Assembly (NCBI GenBank): GCA_903772945.1
Contig: CAICTM010000437.1
Coordinates: 1-64,000 of the forward strand
From: Seminavis robusta
Taxonomy: Eukaryota; Bacillariophyta; Bacillariophyceae; Naviculales; Naviculaceae
Length of the DNA: 64,000 nucleotides
Direction of reading: 5' to 3'
A program made the translations under genes and the position numbers. How positions within the stretch are numbered: position 1 is the stretch's first letter; each line of letters starts with the position of its first letter. This document shows, piece by piece, positions 12,070-21,374 of this stretch. The notes beneath the pieces were generated by a model, which was given only the letters and a program-made list of their open reading frames with translations, was not told the origin of the DNA and ran no database searches.

Positions 12070-12408
12070 ATGCGCCGCTGTCCGTTGATCGTGCCAAATC
12101 TTCGTCTTGGCCCAAAGTTTGCTTCCGTCATTGTGCCATCATCCAAATTTGATCTGCTGATACTTTCTCAACACGTGCTCAAGGATGAATTTCACCTCGC
12201 TCAGCTCGTGTGCGAAAAGGGGTGCAACACGAAACTTGCGACATTTCCTGGAACTTTCGCAGAGAATGCAGGTTCTCTGTTCTCCCTGGTGGCTGAACTG
12301 TCCCGGAGCTGTGCCGTACCAGGTAAAAACCACCTTTGGAGGTTTGAAATAGGCAAGGATACAGTGTATGATGAGCATGCGGAGCTTATGCTGCTACCAA
12401 TCTCTTGA
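12070..12408 (+). CDS. Possible short gene or gene fragment, unknown
   Basis: A frame stays open from just after a stop near 11967 to a TGA at 12406-12408. The first in-frame ATG is at 12070 (MRRCPLIVPNLRLGPKFASV), giving 112 residues. The composition is protein-like, with mixed charged and hydrophobic residues and a CEKGCNTK pair of cysteines. No domain was recognised. The frame upstream of the ATG is also open and looks coding, so a 5' exon may be missing or the copy may be truncated. The opposite strand is also open over part of the same stretch, which weakens the case. Confidence 0.2.
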   Translation: MRRCPLIVPNLRLGPKFASVIVPSSKFDLLILSQHVLKDEFHLAQLVCEKGCNTKLATFPGTFAENAGSLFSLVAELSRSCAVPGKNHLWRFEIGKDTVYDEHAELMLLPIS

Positions 12409-13226
12409 TTATCCATCTGGATACCCCAACCATTCCTCTGATCTGCTTCCATTGGTGAGGTCATACCGGTACTGTTAGGTATAAATAAACACACACATAT
12501 GTCACAAAAGATAATATTGCCGCCGAATTGATGAAGTCGTTGAGCTACTGTACTGATCTTTTATCAAAATAGTCAGAGACGATGTCATATATATTTGTTA
12601 CCATTTGCTTCAATACCAGCAAGTATTTGGGTAGATACCAGCATAACCATTGCGGGTTAATACCACACAGATTCTCTGGATGTTAGGCAGAATATCCACA
12701 GTCTACCTGGGATGGAGCTGCACGTGCTTCATCATTCCCGTCACCCTGCTAATCAAGAGTGTCCAGTGGACATGTTATATATTGGATATTCAAGCTGTTG
12801 CACCCCTTCGAAAGTGGAGCAAGGCGAGTTCCAGGGAAATTTCTAAGTACTTGTCACATTCCCATCTGTACCATTTGTCCTTGCCATACTTTGTTAGATA
12901 TCGCGCTATGTAATCTAGTGGTGGGTACGCGGTAGCGCCCTCAACAGGTGCAGCGCTACCAAAAATTAACGCTTGGAAAGCGTGGCAGAGAAACTTGCAT
13001 TTCCCCCATCGAGTTAGCTAATGCAGTAGCTACCGGAATAGCTACTCCAGGACACGGTGCTTTGGCATTTGGAGAGAAACGCTACAAATCCATCAGCACG
13101 AGAGGAAAGATAAGCAGTAGCTGCGGAAGGTTGAGTCTTCCGTCGAGACAGAGGCCTCATTCTTTCTTGGGGCGACAACCCATCAAGTATTGGTTGCACT
13201 GAGGAAAGAAAGAGAGGAGATCAACA
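12409..13226. other. Intergenic / upstream region of the iron permease gene
   Basis: A pair of GCTACC/TAGCTAC words occurs at about 12950-13045, but no gene is supported. The last few hundred bases should contain the promoter and 5' UTR of the permease gene. No specific iron-response element could be read with confidence. Confidence 0.4.
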
Positions 13227-14234
13227 ATGGTGAAACTGATTGACTTTGCGGTGGTGACCATCTTTGCCCGCGAGGTGTTGGAAGGTTCCCTCATCATTGG
13301 CGAATTCCGAACCATTATCTTGCGGGCTGGAGGGTCTCTGACTGAAGAAGAGCAGAATAACTTGTTACGGGCCATCAATGTGGCAACTGTGATTGCGACG
13401 ATTGTGGCCGTGATTCTGTGCGCGGCCGTTGCGATTCCTCTCGCAGTCTTGTCCATGGACTTTGACTCCAGAACGTCCAGCATCATTGAGGGTGTTTCCA
13501 AGCTGGTGGCGGCAGTCTGCATCCTTCAGCTGTCACTTAAGCTTCCCAAGTGGCTGGGGATCTATCAAAGCCACAAAACTCAAATATCCGATGAAGAAAA
13601 CGAATTCGATCTAACAATCAACAGCATTCGCTTCAACGTGGCTTGGAACATTTGGAGGGAAGTGGGAGAGTGTGGAGTCTTTCTCATTCCCTTCTTCTTG
13701 AATGGCGAAGAAGCCATTGCCATTCCACTAAGTGCTGTTATCGGATGCGTCGTGGGAGGTTTGGCTGGTTGGGGGATCTACTACGCCAATGGGAGAATGA
13801 AAAACAAACTATCTCTGGCCATCTTTTCGGCTGGATTGCTTCACTTGCTATCCACTGGTCTCTTCACCAGTGGTTGCCACAAGTTCGAAATGGTATTCGG
13901 ATCTACCCCAGTGGTTTGGCAGTTGGAAGGCGACTTTTGGAGCATTGATCGGTTACCCATGACTATCATCAAGCCCTTTGGCTACAGTGATACTAGAACC
14001 GTACTGCAAATGTTATGCTTCTGGTCCTGGATGATCTTTGGGTTGCTGCTTCACTACCGCAAGTGGCTCATCACAAAGCGTGTGAGAGCTGAGCATGCAG
14101 CCAAAAACTCCCCAGCTCCTTCCACCGCTGAAGAGGGAGCTGACAGCGACTGCGATGACGAAGGAAGCGGTGATAGCTTACCTGTGATTGTTGAGGAGAA
14201 AACCGCTCCTGAAATGATTGCTTACGCTGTATGA
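13227..14234 (+). CDS. FTR1: FTR1-type high-affinity iron permease
   Basis: A 335-residue single-exon membrane protein that probably moves ferric iron across the plasma membrane or an internal membrane, partnered in many algae and fungi by a multicopper oxidase. About seven hydrophobic segments are visible. The first carries REVLE (residues 15-19), a variant of the family REGLE iron-binding motif. A second, WREVGE at about 143-148, lies in the fourth span, matching the two-motif layout of FTR1. A later loop has HKFEMVFGSTPVVW. The C-terminal tail is acidic and probably cytosolic. No oxidase gene lies next to it. The Gly to Val change in the first motif and the weak second motif are notable. 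Orientation and length fit the family. Confidence 0.85.
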   Translation: MVKLIDFAVVTIFAREVLEGSLIIGEFRTIILRAGGSLTEEEQNNLLRAINVATVIATIVAVILCAAVAIPLAVLSMDFDSRTSSIIEGVSKLVAAVCILQLSLKLPKWLGIYQSHKTQISDEENEFDLTINSIRFNVAWNIWREVGECGVFLIPFFLNGEEAIAIPLSAVIGCVVGGLAGWGIYYANGRMKNKLSLAIFSAGLLHLLSTGLFTSGCHKFEMVFGSTPVVWQLEGDFWSIDRLPMTIIKPFGYSDTRTVLQMLCFWSWMIFGLLLHYRKWLITKRVRAEHAAKNSPAPSTAEEGADSDCDDEGSGDSLPVIVEEKTAPEMIAYAV

Positions 14235-15238
14235 TCACTCGACACGATCACTTCCAGCCATGACGTTTGGCTCTGTACACAATAAGGCACTCCTTTTACA
14301 TAGAATATATTAAACCATACAAACTTTTAAGTTGCTTTTTACTCATTGCTACCTTGGCCTTTTACTAGAATTCAATAATGCACCATCCGCCGGGTACGGT
14401 CAAGTGAGTACATGTACCGGTAGTGCGTAGTGGTCAATGTGATGATGGCCTGCTGACCAACCCTACGAGTTTATTACCGCTGGCCGGCTCAAAGGTGCTC
14501 TCCGTCTTCTTTCCTCGAAGAACATTCAGCCCACCCCTCAGCACTTGCCCAGTCCACGGTTGTATCACAATTTCTATAGCTGATGGAAATGAATCACCCA
14601 CATGTATCTCTGATAGCTAGCAAGCCTACTTATTCTTGCACATGTACACCGCGTCACTGGTAAGCCTGGTTTGGTGTGCTCCTGGAGTTACGCAATGTGA
14701 GCCCATACCGGCCGGCACGGTAGGCTATTGACGCCTAAGGGTTGTGAGCCATGAAACTATTGAAGAGGCCTCCGCTTCTTTGCTTTGCGCAGCAGCCTCA
14801 TACAATTAAAGTTGGATTTACCTACGGTACCGGAACCCGGAACAACTCAACAACTCTTTCTAATTATGATGAAATGTACACTACGAAATTCTAACTTTGC
14901 CAATGGTCGAGGAGTTGGTCCTCCTTGGTGCCGGAGCCAACCAAAGGCCTACTGGCCAAATAAATCAAAACAAGTGCAGGATCCTTGGCCTGAGGTGTTT
15001 CTTTCTCGAGCCTTCAAAAAGGGCAGCACTGGATAAAGTGTAAGCGTGTGTTGGTGTAATGGGCCGGGATAAGATACACTACTGAATCGAATCATGTTTC
15101 TGGCTGGCTCCCTGAACCGCAATGGTCGTTTGCCACCAGCCACCTAAAAGCGCAATATGCAAGGTTTCTGTGCATGTGACTGCTCTCGCATCGTCAAATG
15201 TAACAAATCAAATCCGCTGGTGGAAACAGCTTGCCAAG
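14235..15238. other. Intergenic, no gene seen
   Basis: An AT-rich 3' flank after the permease includes TAGAATATATTAAACC, which may serve in polyadenylation. The rest holds scattered TACCGG and CCGGCC words. It ends at the convergent 3' end of the LRR gene. No RNA gene or coherent reading frame was found. Confidence 0.4.
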
Positions 15239-16471
15239 CTACTCTTCCATGGATGCCTTCTTCTCTGCAAGCTGCTTTTGAGCCTTGACACGGTCCGAAA
15301 AATCCAAGGGATCCATTCGCCACGAAACACCGACCAACCAGGTAGGCACCATCTTGAGACTGTCGCACATGGTCAAATCCAACGTACGGAGACGGGGGAG
15401 GTTCTCCAGAGTGACAGGCACGGACTCCAGATTGGAACAAGCCCGCAAGTTCAAATGCACAAGTCTCTTGCAGTCGCCAATTCCATCAGGGATCACAGTC
15501 AAAGATTTGCACTTGGTAAGGTTCAGGTCTTCCAGTTCGGACCAGTTTCCAATGCTCTCCGGGAGACGCTTCAACGAGGTGCATTTGGAAAACACCACGT
15601 CCACAAGATTGGTGCAGAATCCAATAGACTCTGGCAGATCTGAAAATTGTTTGCATGCCCTCAGATGCAATGTGGTAAGCTTCTTCAGCTGACCAACAGA
15701 CTCGGGGAGAGTTCGAAGTGCTTTGCAACTGTCCAAGTTGAGTTCCTCCAAGCTTCTGAGCTTGCCGAGAGATTCAGGAAGGGCCTTGAGTGCCTTGTTC
15801 GTAACTCCATTTGACCCTCCAAATGTCAACTTTTTCAAGCTAGATTGTTCAAAAGGGGAGCAAGAGTGAACATCACATTTGTGGGTACCTTGTTCGCAAA
15901 CACACAAACATGAATAGGCTATCCAAACAAACGATGCACTCACTTGGTTAGATTTCCAATCTCCTCGGGAAGAGACGCCACCAAGGGCGAGTCGTATAGG
16001 TTTAACTGCAGAGGAAGGAACCCAAGTCGGTCAGTGTTGATCTGTCATCGAATCTTGGGCTGATATCAAGTTGGATACCGGTAGCTGCTTGACTCCATTT
16101 TCATAGCTTACCTCAGTCAGGTTCGTCAGTGTACCTAGCGATGGCGCTATGGCACAAAGCTTCTCGCAACGAGAGAGCAAAAGACGCCGCAAGTTGTGCG
16201 GCATGGACAAGACAGATGCATCAAATTCTGTAATGTATCGACTCTTGTGCAAGTCGAGCACTGCTAACGCCGGGTACTTGGTCAGGTCCGGGACTTGATC
16301 GAAGCGATCATCGTCTCGACAGCACCGAGTGCTCAAAGAAACCACTTCGCCGGAAGATCGACTGACCATGAGGGTAACTCCCTTCAAGCTTCCCTCTCCT
16401 ACAAGCACCCAATCACTCTGGCTAGCATGCCCATTGTTGTTGACTTTTATTGCTCCAGCAGGGTCCGTCAT
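15239..16471 (-). CDS. Leucine-rich repeat protein (plant disease-resistance-like LRRs)
   Basis: Predicted 340-residue protein, exons 16471-16112, 16005-15944 and 15839-15239. The introns are 106 and 104 nt, GT-AG and in frame; the first falls after NLTE, and the second inside NLT-N-LKKL. The ATG at 16471 (MTDPAGAIKV) is preferred because the open stretch upstream has no ATG. From about residue 75 there are roughly ten LRRs of 23-24 residues of the type LPESLGKLRSLEELNLDSC, with a recurring Cys at the end of each repeat, like the cysteine-containing or plant NBS-LRR subtype. There is no signal peptide or membrane span, so it is probably an intracellular scaffold or binding protein. A short charged tail (RVKAQKQLAEKKASMEE) follows. 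The ligand is unknown. Confidence 0.85.
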
Positions 16472-18276
16472 TCTATTTTTGGCCTCCAACGGAAACGAGA
16501 ACTTTCGGCTCAGAAACCAGAAGCAACGTCCAAGTCGACAAGAATCTGAGAGGCGTCGATACCTCAAGGCTGCGCTATTGTGTCCTTGTAGCCGTTGCTA
16601 TGGTACGATACTGATGGATGGAGAGAGGGAAGAAGAATCTGCTTCAAGAGATGATGCCAGAAAGACGATGATGTGATGACATGAGATTGAGATGAGGAGA
16701 GGAGAGAACGACGCAATTGTGAGGTCAATCACTTGTGAGAGCTTCTTCGTCTCCCAAAGAAAGAAGCACCGAGGCATTTCACGCCGCTGTTGCATTGAAA
16801 GGGGTGAGAGCTGTCAGTCTCGGATACCATTTCGCATTCGGTTGCCCGGCTTGACGGCCCACGAATCAGTTTGAGTCCAGTCACGGTTCTGGAATGACGT
16901 CACTAATGATTCTTCAATGATGTCATTTTGCGGGATCCACTAACTTTCTTCACGGCACCCCACGGCACAATCGAAGATTGAATGATATCGAATTGAATTA
17001 TTCGAATCAGTCGGACCGCGGCGAGCATGTGGAGGCGTCCACTGCGTCTCTCAGGTCAAGATGACAAGATGAGCTACATGTACGAGTACTGTACAAGATG
17101 ACACCCGCCGATGCCGTAGAGGTACGCTGTTTGTCAGCGGTACCAGGTACCATGGTATTTGCCTCCAAGTGTTCAATGGTGCTGATGAAGTGCGCATCCA
17201 GCGTTGGTTGCATCAGAGCGGTGCTTTAAAAAACTAACCTTGAGAGTATCTGCAGTCACCTCATCCTGGAATCTTGCTTGATACCGGTATCCGGTATCAG
17301 CTCCTCCAAGGCTGTCTGCTTGCTTGTTTCCTTAGATCTTGGTATGGTCTCTTTCAAGCTCTTTCAAAAGCTCTTTCAAGCCTGGTTATCTGTGAACTGT
17401 GAACTACTTTTCAGGCAAGAGTGACTCTAGTACTTTTTTACTGGAACAGTTTCCATCTGCTACCAAAGTTTCAATCAAGAAAACACCTTGCTTGGGCCGT
17501 CGTTGCGGCTCTGATGGAACTTGTGTTTGTGTTGGGTAGGCAACCTTAATTTTTTGCAAGTGTTGATCCTTACCCCAGTACTTCTTGCGTATTTCCTAGA
17601 TCATTTTACCGTTTCTGGACACTCCCTGCACAAGCTTCAGTGTTGTATTGATTGAGACCTTGAAGCTCTACTAACGGTACCGGGTACTACCTCGTGTGAT
17701 GCTGGCATGGTGTTTCGTCTCCCGGAGACGATTTGCTTTTAGGGGTAAGGGTACCGATGGGGAGTGGAGGTTTGAATTATACCCCGCGTGCATTACTTAG
17801 AGGCCTCTGTAGAAGTCTACGTATTCGACTAGTATTGTATTGACGGGATACAGTCAACGCATGTACATGCACATGAAAGTCGCCTCGCTTTTCACACAAG
17901 TTTCGCATGAATGAGCTCGAGCCAGGATCGGGGCGAAGCAAAAAGAAAGGGATGAGCGCGCGGAGCGCGCGAATACCGGTAATCCTCAACCTTATTTCTG
18001 GAAACGGAGACGACCCAGTGGGCATATGAATCCATCGTGGCTCAAAGATATAAGCCAGTTAAGCCAATCAAATGTGCGCGCAGGGGGACCGAATGCTTTT
18101 AGAAGTCACATAGCGCCCCCTCCAAAAACTCTTCGGTACTTAGAGCAACATCGCCTATCTCTTCCGACACCGCCATCCTCACCCGAAAAGTATCGGTGAT
18201 TGATGAGAGGTTGTGAAGGGTTCCCACCACCGTCCTTCGACAGAGCTTTCTCACAAAAAGACCAACAACGACGACG
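16472..18276. other. Divergent intergenic region rich in TACCGGTA words
   Basis: This 1.8 kb lies between the divergent starts of the LRR and coiled-coil genes and should hold both promoters. It shows repeated palindrome-like words (GGTACC, TACCGGTA, GGTATCCGGTATC near 17285) and CTTTCAAG repeats near 17355-17380. A GC-rich GCGCGCGGAGCGCGCGAA dyad is near 17956. No gene is supported. Confidence 0.45.
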
Positions 18277-19476
18277 ATGACTTCAATCTTCAGTATTGCA
18301 TCGGTTGCCAACCCATCAAGCCATGGAGATCATGGTGTCGTTAGTACCATGACGAACCGCCATCTGGCTGAGGAGAACAACAAGCTCAAAGAACAGGTCG
18401 CCGAAGGAAAACGGAAGATTCAGACACTGGCAAAGAAGCTCTCTGCCGCGAATGCCGATGTCGCTAGGAGTGTCCAGAGCGTAGCTGTATATGATACTCT
18501 AGAGGGAAAATACAACCAATGCATCAAAGAGCGCAACGAAGCGAGGTCCGAGTTGGCAAAAGCACACCAAGAGGAGCAGGATCTATGCTGGATGGTGGCC
18601 AAGCTTCAAGAACAGATGACGCAGATGGAGAAGACTCATAGCCTTCAAATGGAAACTAGCCGTGAAAAGAGTGAAGCCCTCAAGGACTTGCTGGAGAGTG
18701 TATCGGCTCAGGCATCGGAATTGACCGCCAGCAAAGAAGCTGTCGAGTCCGAGCTCAAGGCTACCCAGTCCAAAGCCCAGACTCTGCAGGATAATCTCAC
18801 AGAATCAAAGAACACGCAGAGAAAATTGCTTGAGGATGTGAAGCAACTTTCCGCAGAAAAGGTCGAGATGAGTAAGAAAATTTCCATCTTGGGGGCCAAC
18901 ATCCAGGCGAACGAGCAGCACCGAAAGCAAATGGAAGCGAAGAGCGCCACACTGGCCTACGAGAGAAACACTCTCAGCCGAGAGCTCAACAAGGCAAATA
19001 TGGAGTACAAGAAGCTGTTTGCCACCAAGCAGTCTCTTGCTACAACAGCAGGAGAGCGTAGCCAGACAATTGAAGCTATGCGGAAATCGATTCAGGCCAA
19101 AGATTCTGAGAACGTGCGTGTTGTTTCCGAGTTGGATATGGTCTCTCATTCTCACGATATGGCACTCTTGGAAATTGATGCCTTGAAGAAGGCTTTGAAT
19201 GATACAGTCAAGACCTTGGAAAAGAAGGAGGTCGAAGCCAAGACGACTCAAGAACAACTCGAGTCAGAGATCATGAAGCTTTCGGAACAAAAGGGTAGCT
19301 TGGACATGGAACTGGAGTCTTCCCGCCAGGAGGTGTCCAGTCTCAAGGACTGTGTTGCAGATCGCGAGGAGAAAATCAAGCAAGAACAAGAGAAGCTAGC
19401 TGCGTTGGGCTGCTCAGAGAAGATTCAAGTGCTAAGTGGAGTTGGAAAGATTTCCTTCACCGAAAGTCACTTCTGA
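18277..19476 (+). CDS. Long coiled-coil protein, unknown function
   Basis: A 399-residue single-exon frame from an ATG after ACGACG. The first 30 residues (MTSIFSIASVANPSSHGDHG) are not helical. Almost everything from about residue 30 to 385 is rich in Glu, Lys, Gln, Leu and Ser with a heptad rhythm (for example LAEENNKLKEQVAEGKRKIQ), as in myosin-tail, SMC-arm or golgin-like coiled coils. No head domain, signal peptide or membrane span was seen. It is likely a structural or tethering protein. Database hits to other coiled coils would be expected from composition alone, so no family name is given. It converges with the PP2C gene. Confidence 0.75.
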   Translation: MTSIFSIASVANPSSHGDHGVVSTMTNRHLAEENNKLKEQVAEGKRKIQTLAKKLSAANADVARSVQSVAVYDTLEGKYNQCIKERNEARSELAKAHQEEQDLCWMVAKLQEQMTQMEKTHSLQMETSREKSEALKDLLESVSAQASELTASKEAVESELKATQSKAQTLQDNLTESKNTQRKLLEDVKQLSAEKVEMSKKISILGANIQANEQHRKQMEAKSATLAYERNTLSRELNKANMEYKKLFATKQSLATTAGERSQTIEAMRKSIQAKDSENVRVVSELDMVSHSHDMALLEIDALKKALNDTVKTLEKKEVEAKTTQEQLESEIMKLSEQKGSLDMELESSRQEVSSLKDCVADREEKIKQEQEKLAALGCSEKIQVLSGVGKISFTESHF

Positions 19477-19824
19477 GCTCTAGCCAGCACTCAGGTCGTA
19501 TGCTTGCTGATACGGTACCAAGTATTCATTTAGTTTTAGTCGATACAATAGCTACATAGATGTTGCATTAAAAATGTTACTTATCTCAAACTTTCTAGTA
19601 TCGCGTAGTCTGCAGGAAGCCATGCAACATTCGTAGAGTTGCAGGTGGCTGTTTCCTGCGACGATTCAATGCCATCATAGTGCTGGTTTGGGCAAGATAA
19701 GGCTTTAGCGCGCTGGTATTGACCACAGCGATGCTGACCGCTACCGCTGGCATTCTGTACTGGGGTCTAGAGTGTATGGAGGAGGTACCGTCCTACAGTC
19801 CCGTGACCTCATGCTCCTCGACTT
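19477..19824. other. Short gap between convergent genes
   Basis: This gap holds the 3' flanks of the coiled-coil and phosphatase genes, with GATACGGTACC and ATTAAAAATG words. I see nothing else in it. Confidence 0.4.
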
Positions 19825-21282
19825 TTATACAGGTCGAATCACCACGCAAGTAATGTCATCCACTTTCTCTTCATCTACAATGGGCAGGTCTCCTACCCAT
19901 TTTCGCCTGGCCTCTGCGGCGAGCGATTTACAGGCATGCTGCATGTTTTGGGAGTGTTCCAGTACCAACCGAGCGACGGCATCATTGGGCAAAACGTCCC
20001 AAATCCCATCGGTAGCCAACACTAGGAAACTATTACTGTTGCTGATTGTTGGTGCTGGAAATGTCTTGACAATGGGAGTTGGAACGACGCCTGCCCTCAA
20101 CATGACGGCGTTTCCCAAGGACCGTGTCATGGCAATTCCAACGGGTCCATAAAAGACATTAGTCCCTCGAATGGATCCTTCTCCCGCTTCGATTCGTTCT
20201 CTCTCGGTGTCAACCTTGACAGTTGTCTCTACAGACAGTGGCTCTACGGAGTGTTGCGAATTGTTGCTGTTATCATTCATAACCTGAATCACACGAGAAT
20301 CTCCGACATGAGCTACGTGCATCATGTTGTCTTGATGATCCCAAAGAATCGTGACACAGGTAGCCCCATTGCGACCAGCAGGAACTTGCGTGTCTTGCGT
20401 GGCAGCCCAATGAACGCTGTGAAAGGCCCGAATCATGGCTTGATGATGTATTGGTTCTGTTTCGTGGTAGAGCAGTTCTTGTTGGGACAATCCACTCTGC
20501 GCTTTCAATTTGGCTTCCAATTCGGTGTAATCTATTGGTGTTGTCGCAGTAGTGTCAAAATCCGAGCCTGTTGGGGTTTGTACTATTGTCAGAGTTTCTC
20601 CCAACAAGTCTTGCAAATGGGATTGCAGATGGTACGGCAGTTGTTGCGCCAAAAATTGGGACACGATATGACCTTTGAGGCCGTGTCCATCGAGTACCCC
20701 CACACAGGTGTAAAGGCGGTTGTTGCTGGTCGCCAAGGTGGCATGAAAGAGAGCATCTTGGTTCACCTTTTGTGGTCGCATTGGGTCTGATCCAACCTGG
20801 GAAATGGATCCGACTTCAATCAGATCTTGCTGCTGTTGTGCCGATGAGAGGTATAGAGATCCATGGCGATGACGATGGCAACGAAAACTATCCGCTGCAT
20901 TGTTGGCATTCTGGAACGCCACGATGGGGTGGCCTGTGGCTGGAAGGAATGCAACAACACAACCTGTACTATCAAGAATGATCAAAGCAGATATCAAAGC
21001 TATGCATAGCCATGACCAACAGATCAGTCTACTGGGAAGGCTCATCGTCATCAACAACTTAGAATTGTCTGGGCTGGTACTACTGGAGCTGGTGCTGGGT
21101 TTCGTCGATCCTCTCCACAAGAGCAGCACTCGAGCTTGGTTGACACCATCATCGTTGCTCTTGTCTCCTTGCTTGCTCTTGAAGATTTTCGAAAGTGACG
21201 TTTTTCTGATGATAGAGTTAGGGGTCATTTTTTCAAAGATATTCCGCACACGACTGAGGGAAGCATTGTCTCTCAGAAGCAT
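19825..21282 (-). CDS. PP2C-family (PPM) Ser/Thr protein phosphatase
   Basis: Predicted 485-residue metal-dependent phosphatase in one exon. The core motifs are in order: VLDGHG at about 196-201, GATCVTILW at about 306-314, VAHVGDSRVI at about 323-332, MTRSLGN at about 385-391, LVLATDGIWDVL at about 420-431, and VDDITCVV at about 474-481. The metal-binding Asp residues are in place. A hydrophobic span precedes the domain (LICWSWLCIALISALIIL, about 87-104), followed by GCVVAFLP. The ATG at 21282 gives the longest protein. A start at the MTM near 21051 would turn the span into a signal peptide followed by an A-F motif, as in diatom plastid presequences. It is therefore either a membrane-anchored or a plastid-targeted phosphatase. 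It is divergent from the large acidic protein gene. Confidence 0.9.
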   Translation of the reverse strand: MLLRDNASLSRVRNIFEKMTPNSIIRKTSLSKIFKSKQGDKSNDDGVNQARVLLLWRGSTKPSTSSSSTSPDNSKLLMTMSLPSRLICWSWLCIALISALIILDSTGCVVAFLPATGHPIVAFQNANNAADSFRCHRHRHGSLYLSSAQQQQDLIEVGSISQVGSDPMRPQKVNQDALFHATLATSNNRLYTCVGVLDGHGLKGHIVSQFLAQQLPYHLQSHLQDLLGETLTIVQTPTGSDFDTTATTPIDYTELEAKLKAQSGLSQQELLYHETEPIHHQAMIRAFHSVHWAATQDTQVPAGRNGATCVTILWDHQDNMMHVAHVGDSRVIQVMNDNSNNSQHSVEPLSVETTVKVDTERERIEAGEGSIRGTNVFYGPVGIAMTRSLGNAVMLRAGVVPTPIVKTFPAPTISNSNSFLVLATDGIWDVLPNDAVARLVLEHSQNMQHACKSLAAEARRKWVGDLPIVDEEKVDDITCVVIRPV

Positions 21283-21374
21283 CCTCGAGCTGTCCGAAAA
21301 GCAACACAATCAGGATGCAAAGGACATCTCAAAGGACCCAGCGGTTGTTCCGATGTAGACAAGGAAGCCGTATA
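21283..21374. promoter_or_regulatory. Very short divergent promoter interval
   Basis: Only about 92 bases separate the longest possible starts of the PP2C gene and the large acidic membrane protein gene. If the downstream starts (21051 and 21495) are used instead, the gap is about 440 bases. The close head-to-head layout suggests shared control. No specific factor site was recognised. Confidence 0.3.
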
